DNA of 64,000 nt from an uncultured Alphaproteobacteria bacterium. GTDB taxonomy: Bacteria > Pseudomonadota > Alphaproteobacteria > HIMB59 > GCA-002718135. Within the stretch, counting starts at the first letter, position 1. The number at the start of each line of letters is the position of its first letter. Positions 38,943-46,375 of this stretch are shown here, piece by piece. The stretch covers positions 1 to 64,000 of the forward strand of contig CACPNW010000002.1 of assembly GCA_902635455.1 (NCBI GenBank). Direction: 5' to 3'. A model generated the notes under the pieces. The model was not told the origin of the DNA. It saw only the letters and a program-made list of their open reading frames with translations, and made no database searches. The translations under genes and the position numbers were made by a program.

Positions 38943-39965
38943 ATGAATTTATCTATTATAATTCCGGTATTTAATGAAGAGAATTTTCTTGAAAGACTAT
39001 TTTATGATTTAAAAAAACATTTTAATCTCAATGATGCTGAAATTATTTTTGTAAATGATGGTTCCACTGATAATTCAAAGAAATTAATAGAACATTTTAT
39101 TAAAGATAATTCTAAAAATTTTAAAAGTAATTTAATAAATTTTGATTTTAATAAAGGTAAAGGCAAAGCTGTAAGAGAAGGTATAAATTTCTCAAAAGGT
39201 AAATATGTATTATTACAAGATGCTGATTTAGAATTAGATTTAGAAGACTCTAAAGAATTATATGATATAATAAGGAATAATAGCGATATCAAATGTATTT
39301 TTGGAAGCAGATATCTTTCTGGAAAATTAAAGAAAAATAATTATTTCTTTAATCAGCTAGTAGCTAAATTAAATTCTATTATATTTAACTTATTTTTTTC
39401 TCAAAGTTTAAGTGATATTCATTGTGGGCTTAAAATATTGCACAGAGATGTAATTAAGAAATTAAAATTAGATATAAATGATTTTGGCCTTGAGATTGAT
39501 ATAGCCTCACAAATTGTAAGAAATAATTTTTTTATTTATGAGTATGGGGTATCTTATTATTTTAGAACTAAACAACAAGGAAAAAAAATTACCTGGATTG
39601 ATGGTGTAAAATCATACTATTATTTATTTAAAGTTAGATTTATAGATAACGATATAGCCACAAATATATCTATTATTTTCTCTTCTTTTTATATGAGCTA
39701 TGTTGGCTCATTTTTTGGTAAAGGAATGGGAACAACTTTATTCATTATTCTTTTTGCAATTATAGGTTTATTTATTGGATTAAAAAATAAAATTTTATCA
39801 TCTTCGATTATATTGCTTTTTATCTATCTAGGATCATTAATTGGAAAGGGACAAGGGCAAGTAGTAGCAGTTATATTTTTCTTTATTATAAGTTTTTACT
39901 TTATTTATTTTGTAAAAAAACAAATAAACAAAATTAATAATTTTATTTTAAATTATTTATTTTAA
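38943..39965 (+). CDS. Family 2 glycosyltransferase with duplicated C-terminal membrane motif
   Basis: Dolichyl-phosphate-glucose/mannose synthase-like GT2: IIIPVFNEENFLERL and FVNDGSTDNS at the start, then LLQDADLELD (DXD-type). Residues 1 to about 235 form the catalytic domain. The C-terminus is membrane-embedded and contains two copies of a YxGSxxGKGxG unit at residues 253 and 295, 42 residues apart, each followed by a hydrophobic helix. Likely acts on a polyprenyl-phosphate sugar for envelope glycans. It overlaps the convergent O-antigen-ligase-like gene by 23 bases. Confidence 0.85.
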   Translation: MNLSIIIPVFNEENFLERLFYDLKKHFNLNDAEIIFVNDGSTDNSKKLIEHFIKDNSKNFKSNLINFDFNKGKGKAVREGINFSKGKYVLLQDADLELDLEDSKELYDIIRNNSDIKCIFGSRYLSGKLKKNNYFFNQLVAKLNSIIFNLFFSQSLSDIHCGLKILHRDVIKKLKLDINDFGLEIDIASQIVRNNFFIYEYGVSYYFRTKQQGKKITWIDGVKSYYYLFKVRFIDNDIATNISIIFSSFYMSYVGSFFGKGMGTTLFIILFAIIGLFIGLKNKILSSSIILLFIYLGSLIGKGQGQVVAVIFFFIISFYFIYFVKKQINKINNFILNYLF

Positions 39966-41277
39966 TTTTATGTAGTGAAACTGAAACTGCAATTATAAAA
40001 AAAGTCAAAATTCCATTCCAGTTTTTAATTAAGCTACCTGTAGACATAATTGGCCAAAAAAGAATAATCAAGTTTGTTAATGATATTATTTTTAAAGTAT
40101 GATTTTGATTATTTTTTAAAATAAAAAAAAATAAATATGACAAATACACTATAAAAATCATAAAAACTATTATTCCCCCCTCAGCTAACCACTGAATATA
40201 TAAATTATGAGGATGTGAGGCACAGCTGTAATTCTTCATTTGTTTATTATATTTTTCAAAATTTAAGCATACGTATTTAAAATTATTAATCCCAACTCCA
40301 GTTAGGGGATTATTTTTGAACATATTTATGCCTAAACTATATATTTCTCCATACGCGGATGTTTTGAAATTCCTAAGAATTTCAATAAAACTAGGTTGTA
40401 CATTTATAATTTTTTTACAATTTTTATCCTTATCAGATGAGCATTTAAATTCTTTTTCTATTTTAAGACCTTGATGATATTGTGTAGATTCTATGATTTT
40501 AAAATCATTGTAAAATGGATGGAATTTATAAATAGATAAATTTAATAATATAAATAAAGTAAGAGAAAGCAATATCAAGATTCTTAAATTTTTTAAAAAT
40601 AAAAAAAGTATACCCAAACAAAGCATATACATGGCTAGTGCCATACGTTCTCCAGATACAAAGCTTAATAAACCTATTAGACTTAAATAAAAAATCGCTA
40701 TTAAAAAATTTACTTTATTTTGTTTAGTTATTAGAAAGTAAATAAAACCTAAAAAGCCTAGTTTTACTGAAAATGAGCCGGGTATTAATTCGTTTTTAAA
40801 AGGACCAGTTAACCTTCCATACCAGTTGGATTTGAATCCAAGTAAATCTGGTCCAAAACCTTCTTCAGCACTGTAGTTAAAAAATTGAAAAAGTGAATCT
40901 ATTATGACAAAACAAACCACAAAAAAAATAATTTTAATACAAAATTCTAAATTCTTTTGGTAATTAAAAATAAAAAAATATCCAACTATAGGTATAAAAA
41001 GTAACCTTATAAAAATTATTGAGTCTTGAAAAGATAGATATTTTTCATATGAAAAAAAACTAATAAATATTAAACTAATCCAAAATATTATAGAAAATAA
41101 AAAAATTTTATGATTAATCAATAATTTGTTTTTTTGTATAAAAAAATATAATATTATGAAATACAAACATGATATAGAAATAATTATATCAGGTATGGCT
41201 GGTCCAGTAATTAAAAATAATGGCAGTAAAGAAAACAATAGAATAAATAATTTATTAAACCTATTTATCATTTTCAT
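39943..41277 (-). CDS. O-antigen ligase / Wzy-like polytopic membrane protein
   Basis: A 444-residue integral membrane protein with about 10-12 hydrophobic helices and one large periplasmic loop (about residues 255-350). The Wzy_C-type signature is present: TGVGINNFKYVC, then ASHPHNLYIQWLAEGG. Such proteins ligate or polymerise undecaprenyl-linked glycans. No other surface-polysaccharide cluster is in the window, and the start overlaps the ABC ATPase gene by 17 bases. WaaL versus Wzy cannot be told from sequence alone. Confidence 0.8.
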   Translation of the reverse strand: MKMINRFNKLFILLFSLLPLFLITGPAIPDIIISISCLYFIILYFFIQKNKLLINHKIFLFSIIFWISLIFISFFSYEKYLSFQDSIIFIRLLFIPIVGYFFIFNYQKNLEFCIKIIFFVVCFVIIDSLFQFFNYSAEEGFGPDLLGFKSNWYGRLTGPFKNELIPGSFSVKLGFLGFIYFLITKQNKVNFLIAIFYLSLIGLLSFVSGERMALAMYMLCLGILFLFLKNLRILILLSLTLFILLNLSIYKFHPFYNDFKIIESTQYHQGLKIEKEFKCSSDKDKNCKKIINVQPSFIEILRNFKTSAYGEIYSLGINMFKNNPLTGVGINNFKYVCLNFEKYNKQMKNYSCASHPHNLYIQWLAEGGIIVFMIFIVYLSYLFFFILKNNQNHTLKIISLTNLIILFWPIMSTGSLIKNWNGILTFFIIAVSVSLHKIKINNLK

Positions 41278-42193
41278 TTATGATTTTCATAAATATGTCT
41301 TCAAGATCGCTTTCATATGTATTTATTTCTTTAAAATTAATTTTATTATTATTTAATATATTAATAATTGATTTTAAGGTTGTTTTTTGTTTATCATAGT
41401 TAATTATAAGGTTATTTTCTTTTAATATAGGATTATATTTATCTAGTTCTTTTGGTATGCTAATTTTTTCTTGAACTGCAAAACTAACAGTTTTATTTGA
41501 AATAATATTTAATAAATTATTTTTAGTATCATCTTTTAAAATCTTTCCCTTATCTATTATGGATATGTAATCACATAGTTCTTCAGCCTCATCTAAATAA
41601 TGAGTTGTTAGGCATATAGTTGTTCCTTTTTTATTTAAATCTCTAATATAATTCCACAAATTTGCTCTTAACTCGACATCAACACCTGCAGTAGGTTCAT
41701 CTAAAATTAGCATTTCAGGATTATGAACAATAGCTTTAGCTACCAATAATCTTCTTCTCATACCTCCAGAAAGTGTTCTTGCATAAGCATCTCTTTGTTC
41801 AAATAATCCAACATTATGTAGTATTTCCTCAGTATTTCTTTGTTTTTTTGGAATGCCGTATAAACCAGCCTGAAGTTCTAATAACTCATAAGGAGTAAAG
41901 AAAGGATCTATATTAAGTTCTTGTGGAACTATACCTATTTTTTTCTTACTAAGTTTTGAATTTGTATCAATATCAATCCCACAAATGGAAATTTTACCTT
42001 CATTTTTATTAACTAATCCTCCTAAAATATTAATAAATGTAGATTTTCCTGCACCATTAGGACCTAATAAGCCATAAATTGATCCTTTTGGTATTTGGAT
42101 ATTAAAATCCACTAAAGCATTTATTCTAGATTTTTTTTTAAAAAAAGTTTTATTAACTTTAATTGCATCAATAGAAAATTTATAGTCTAACAT
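41261..42193 (-). CDS. ABC-2-type transporter ATP-binding protein, no permease nearby
   Basis: Cytoplasmic ATPase of an ABC exporter (YadG/CcmA-like). Walker A is GPNGAGKSTFI near residues 44-54, signature LSGGMRRRL near 140, and Walker B LILDEPTAGVD. A C-terminal extension of about 80 residues after residue 230 is typical of drug/polysaccharide ABC-2 ATPases. The following gene in the same direction is the O-antigen-ligase-like protein rather than an ABC-2 permease, so its partner is elsewhere. Confidence 0.88.
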   Translation of the reverse strand: MLDYKFSIDAIKVNKTFFKKKSRINALVDFNIQIPKGSIYGLLGPNGAGKSTFINILGGLVNKNEGKISICGIDIDTNSKLSKKKIGIVPQELNIDPFFTPYELLELQAGLYGIPKKQRNTEEILHNVGLFEQRDAYARTLSGGMRRRLLVAKAIVHNPEMLILDEPTAGVDVELRANLWNYIRDLNKKGTTICLTTHYLDEAEELCDYISIIDKGKILKDDTKNNLLNIISNKTVSFAVQEKISIPKELDKYNPILKENNLIINYDKQKTTLKSIINILNNNKINFKEINTYESDLEDIFMKIINENDK

Positions 42194-42218
42194 AGGATTT
42201 GTTTTATAAAAATTTTAA

Positions 42219-44963
42219 ATGAATAAAAAAAGTAGATTAATTTTAGTTGATGGTTCAGCATATATTTTTAGAGCATATTACGCTTTACCTCCAATGACAA
42301 GAAAAGATGGAGTACCAATTAACGCAGTATTTGGTTTTACAAATATGCTTGTTAAATTAATTGAAGATTATCAAAATGAAAAAATGATTGTAGTTTTTGA
42401 TGCTGCAAGAGAAAATTTTAGAAATCAAATATATAAAGATTATAAGGCTAACAGAGGAGAAACGCCGGAAGACCTTATTCCTCAGTTTGATTTAATTAGA
42501 AAATGTGTAGAAGCTTTTAAAATCCCTCAATTAGAAATCTCAGGATATGAGGCAGATGATATTATAGCTTCTTATACAAAAATAGCTTCTTCCAAAAATA
42601 TTGACTCATTAATAGTATCCTCAGATAAAGATTTGATGCAATTAGTTAATGATAGAGTCGAAATGCTTGATCCGATGAAAAATAAAATAATTAGATCTAA
42701 GGAAGTTGTTGAAAAATTTGGTGTTGAACCAAATAAAGTAATTTATATTCAGGCTCTTACTGGAGATAAGATAGATAATATTCCTGGAGCACCTGGGATA
42801 GGCCCAAAAACTGCCTTAGAATTAATAAATAATTTTAATGATATTGATGGCTTGTTAAAAAATGTAAACAAAATTAAACAAGAAAATAGAAAAAAAACTA
42901 TAATTAATTCAGAAAAAGATATTAGAGTTAGTTTAGAGTTAGTTAAATTAAAATCTGATATAAAGTTACCTTATAAGTTAGAAGACATCAAAACTTATTC
43001 AGAATTAAAAGAAAAAAATCAAACAATCTTTGATTTTTTAAACAATCAAGGGTTTAAAACTATTTCAGAAAGACTCCAAAAGAATGCATTTGTAATAAAT
43101 AATATTGCTCTGAATAAAAATGATCAAAATAAAGGAAGTGAATACAAATTAATTAATTCAAAAAAAGATTTGGAAAATTTAATTGATAATTTAATCAAGG
43201 CTGGTTTTTGTTCAATTGATACAGAAACAACTTCACTCAATATTGAAAGTGCTAAATTAATAGGCATTTCTATATGTTACTGTGAAGATTTATCATTTTA
43301 TATACCTTTGAATCATTTAGATAAATTAACCTCTAAAAAAGTTTCTAATCAATTAGATGAGGAATATGTATTAAAAAAAATAAAAGAGATTTGTGCAAAT
43401 GAGTCAATATTAAAAATTGGACATAATATTAAATATGATATTAGAATTTTTAATAAATATAAAATTGATGTAAATTCTATAGCCGATACTATGCTAATGT
43501 CATATGCATTAGACAATGGTCTTACAAAACATGGTATGGATGACTTGGCGTTTTATCATTTTCAACATAATTGTATTAAGTATAAAGAATTAGTAGGAAC
43601 AGGAAAAAAAGAAATTACCTTTGATTATGTGCCAATTGATAAAGCTTTAGATTATGCAGCAGAAGATGCATTGATTACTCTTAGACTTTTCAATTTTTTA
43701 TATCCAAGAATAATTAAAGAAAAAAGAAATTTTGTATATTATGATATAGATTTGCCTTTAGTTCATGTATTGGCGTTAATAGAAAAAAATGGAATTAAGA
43801 TTGATAAGGGATATTTAAAAAAGTTAAGTAATGATTTTGAAAAAGAAAGTAAAAAAATTTCTAATAAAATTTTTAAGATTTCAAAAAAAGAATTCAATAT
43901 TGGTTCTCCAAAACAGTTAGGTGAAATTCTTTTTTTAGATTTAAAAATAACTGGAGCTAAAAAAACAAAGTCAGGAACTTTTTCTACTGACTCTTCTACA
44001 CTTCAAGATTTAGAATTAAAAGGATATGAAATAGCAAGGCTAGTTTTAGAGTGGAGAGAGCTAACTAAACTAAAATCAACTTATACAGATGCTCTTAATG
44101 ACCAAACTAACGAAACATCAAGTAGAGTTCATACTTCATTTGGAATTGCAAATACCCTTACTGGAAGATTAAGTTCGAATGATCCAAATCTGCAAAACAT
44201 TCCTATTCGTACTGAAAAAGGAAAAAAAATAAGGGATGCATTTATATCTGAAAATAAAAATAAACTTGTTAGTTTTGATTATTCACAAATTGAATTGAGA
44301 TTGGCAGCAGAAATTTCAAAAGACAAAGCTTTCACAAAAGCCTTCGTAGAGGGAGAAGATATACACTCTTCTACTGCAAAAGAGATTTTTAATTTAAAAG
44401 ACGAGGTTTTAACAGCAGATCATCGCAGAAAAGCAAAGGCAATTAATTTTGGTATTCTTTATGGAATAAGTCCATATGGATTAGCTAAACAATTAAATAT
44501 AACTAACAGTGATGCAAAAAAATATATTGAACAATATTTTGAACGTTATCCAAAAATTAAGAATTACATGGATGATCAAATTAGTTTTGCAAAAACAAAT
44601 CACTATGTAGAAACAATTTTTGGAAGAAGATGTAATATTAGGGGCATTAATGATAAAAACTTTGCTGTTCGGGGATTTGCAGAAAGACAATCTATTAATG
44701 CACCTATTCAAGGTACTGCAGCAGATATTATAAAATTTGCAATGATTGAAATACATAAAAATATATTGTCAAAAAAAATCAATGCCAATATGCTTTTACA
44801 AGTTCATGATGAATTAATATTTGAAATAAATGAAAAGGATGTAAAGCAGTCTTCTATTAGAATTAAAGAAATTATGGAGAAAGCACATTTGCAATTTAAA
44901 GATTTTACCGTACCTTTAACTGTAGATTATGGCATGGGGAGTACTTGGGGAGAATCACATTAA
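42219..44963 (+). CDS. polA: DNA polymerase I
   Basis: Repair polymerase of 914 residues with all three activities. The 5'-3' exonuclease (1-290; LVDGSAYIFRAYYALP, DADD-type acidic residues such as YEADDIIASY) comes first. The 3'-5' exonuclease (about 310-500) has intact DTETTSLN. The polymerase has SFDYSQIELRLAA, RRKAKAINFGILYG and QVHDELIFEI. The ATG is 25 bases from the divergent ABC ATPase gene. Confidence 0.97.
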   Translation: MNKKSRLILVDGSAYIFRAYYALPPMTRKDGVPINAVFGFTNMLVKLIEDYQNEKMIVVFDAARENFRNQIYKDYKANRGETPEDLIPQFDLIRKCVEAFKIPQLEISGYEADDIIASYTKIASSKNIDSLIVSSDKDLMQLVNDRVEMLDPMKNKIIRSKEVVEKFGVEPNKVIYIQALTGDKIDNIPGAPGIGPKTALELINNFNDIDGLLKNVNKIKQENRKKTIINSEKDIRVSLELVKLKSDIKLPYKLEDIKTYSELKEKNQTIFDFLNNQGFKTISERLQKNAFVINNIALNKNDQNKGSEYKLINSKKDLENLIDNLIKAGFCSIDTETTSLNIESAKLIGISICYCEDLSFYIPLNHLDKLTSKKVSNQLDEEYVLKKIKEICANESILKIGHNIKYDIRIFNKYKIDVNSIADTMLMSYALDNGLTKHGMDDLAFYHFQHNCIKYKELVGTGKKEITFDYVPIDKALDYAAEDALITLRLFNFLYPRIIKEKRNFVYYDIDLPLVHVLALIEKNGIKIDKGYLKKLSNDFEKESKKISNKIFKISKKEFNIGSPKQLGEILFLDLKITGAKKTKSGTFSTDSSTLQDLELKGYEIARLVLEWRELTKLKSTYTDALNDQTNETSSRVHTSFGIANTLTGRLSSNDPNLQNIPIRTEKGKKIRDAFISENKNKLVSFDYSQIELRLAAEISKDKAFTKAFVEGEDIHSSTAKEIFNLKDEVLTADHRRKAKAINFGILYGISPYGLAKQLNITNSDAKKYIEQYFERYPKIKNYMDDQISFAKTNHYVETIFGRRCNIRGINDKNFAVRGFAERQSINAPIQGTAADIIKFAMIEIHKNILSKKINANMLLQVHDELIFEINEKDVKQSSIRIKEIMEKAHLQFKDFTVPLTVDYGMGSTWGESH

Positions 44964-45018
44964 GTGAAAAAAATATTATTATTGATAGGTATTTTTTAAT
45001 TTTTTCAATATTAATTCA

Positions 45019-45141
45019 ATGAATATAAAAAATAAAAAAAAATCCAATCCTATGGCAAAAGATTTACGCAGTCCAAAATATAAACAACGTAAAGTGAAAA
45101 ATAAAAAAATTTACAATCGAAAGAAAAAAAATATTACTTAA
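45019..45141 (+). CDS. Small basic 40-residue protein, ArfA-like
   Basis: This ORF is missing from the supplied track because of its size. It encodes a 40-residue, strongly basic protein whose core, RSPKYKQRKVKNKKIYNRKK, resembles the conserved region of the ribosome-rescue factor ArfA and of related small proteins. Use of CGC/CGT arginine codons and GAT/GCA stands out from the surrounding AT-only sequence and supports coding. No Shine-Dalgarno is visible. Its stop overlaps the convergent glutaredoxin stop by 3 bases. The function is a guess; coding status is moderately supported. Confidence 0.55.
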   Translation: MNIKNKKKSNPMAKDLRSPKYKQRKVKNKKIYNRKKKNIT

Positions 45142-45377
45142 AAATCTTCATCGGGTTTATTAAAAGCCAGCCATTTTTCAAGTTCATTATATGTTCCTAT
45201 ATGTTCGTTATTAATTATTATTTGAGGAAATGTTCTTGCATTAGGAAATTTTTGGAAAAATTCCTCCCTTGTGAAATCTTTATCAAGCATGAATATTTGT
45301 GGTTTATATTTTGCAAGGCGCATTTTTGCTTTATCACAAAAAACGCAATGTGTTTTAGAATATATTTCTGCTTTCAT
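45138..45377 (-). CDS. Glutaredoxin (dithiol CVFC), ribonucleotide reductase partner
   Basis: A 79-residue glutaredoxin with active site CVFC near residues 12-15, cis-Pro in RTFPQIIINN and the GSH-site segment GTYNELEKWL. It resembles phage-type glutaredoxins more than GrxC. Position directly downstream of nrdA-nrdB indicates that it supplies electrons for ribonucleotide reduction. Its start shares a base with the nrdB stop. Confidence 0.9.
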   Translation of the reverse strand: MKAEIYSKTHCVFCDKAKMRLAKYKPQIFMLDKDFTREEFFQKFPNARTFPQIIINNEHIGTYNELEKWLAFNKPDEDF

Positions 45378-46366
45378 TAAAAAGCTTCATCAAAACTTAA
45401 AGCCCTGTCTGTTGGTCTTTGATATTCAGATACTCTTTTTTCAAAAAAGTTAGTTACATTTTGAACATCTAAAGCGCGCATAAAATCAAAAGGATTTTCA
45501 GTATTAAAAACTCTTTCAAATTCAAAAAGATCAGCAATTCGATCTGCAACTGCTTCAATATATTGGCACATCAGCTCTTTATTCATACCAATTAAATCTA
45601 CAGGCAAAGCATCTTTAACAAATTCTTTTTCAAAAGAAACTGCTTCTCTTACAATTTCTTCAAACTCTGACTGCGGCACATCGTTTGGTATCAAAGAAAC
45701 GTCCACAATGTCTGCATCTGTTAATGTTTTATTATTAAATTTATCTCTTAGTGTTTTAAACATAAGAGCTGAAAAACTAAAATGCATACCTTCATCTCTT
45801 GCAATCCAATCATTTGACAATGATAGACCAGGTAACAATCCTCTTTTTCTAAAATAATATATTGAACAAAACGAACCAGCAAAAAACAAGCCTTCTACTA
45901 ATCCAAAACCTATTAAACGGGTAAGTAAATTTTGATTCCCATTTAACCATTTTGAAACCCATTGAGCTTTGTGATTAATACACGTAACATTAGATATAGC
46001 ATCAAAAAGCATATCTTTTTCTTTAGGATCTTTTACATAAGCTTCAATTTGTAATGCGTACATTTCAGCATGTATAGATTCATTTAGCATTTGCATTGAT
46101 ATAAAACATCTTGCTTCAGGGATTAATATTTCTTTATAAAATCGACTTGCTAAATTTTCATTAATCATAGCTTCTGAATTAGCAAAAAATGCTAATACAT
46201 GTTTTATAAAATGTTTTTCACCTTCATTAAGGGTTTGTAAATCCCTTAAGTCATCGTGTAGAGCAACCTCTTCAGGTGTCCAAAATGCTTGAATATGCAA
46301 TTTGTATCTATCCCAAATCTCTTGATTTTTTATTGGAAATATTGATTTAACACCTTTTGATATCAT
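45377..46366 (-). CDS. nrdB: Class I ribonucleotide reductase beta subunit
   Basis: Houses the metal/tyrosyl radical cofactor. Ligands and radical site are visible: Glu/His and radical Tyr in NESIHAEMY, Glu in GLVEGLFFAGSF and Glu/His in ARDEGMHFSF. The sequence is much closer to the eukaryotic R2 type than to the E. coli NrdB type (ENLASRF, IPEARCF, LPGLSLSN). The C-terminal tail ending SFDEAF would dock onto NrdA. It follows nrdA after 9 bases. Confidence 0.95.
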   Translation of the reverse strand: MISKGVKSIFPIKNQEIWDRYKLHIQAFWTPEEVALHDDLRDLQTLNEGEKHFIKHVLAFFANSEAMINENLASRFYKEILIPEARCFISMQMLNESIHAEMYALQIEAYVKDPKEKDMLFDAISNVTCINHKAQWVSKWLNGNQNLLTRLIGFGLVEGLFFAGSFCSIYYFRKRGLLPGLSLSNDWIARDEGMHFSFSALMFKTLRDKFNNKTLTDADIVDVSLIPNDVPQSEFEEIVREAVSFEKEFVKDALPVDLIGMNKELMCQYIEAVADRIADLFEFERVFNTENPFDFMRALDVQNVTNFFEKRVSEYQRPTDRALSFDEAF

Positions 46367-46375
46367 TGTTCTTTA

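Noticed and set aside
44968-44997. AAAAAATA/TATTTTTT stem after polA as a terminator
   Set aside because: The stem is AT-only with a 14-base loop; too weak to call in this base composition.
45377-46366. Possible loss of the NrdB tyrosyl radical residue (ARCFI instead of ARCFY)
   Set aside because: The radical Tyr belongs to the E-x-x-H-x-x-x-Y segment, which is intact as ESIHAEMY; the ARCF position is not the radical site.
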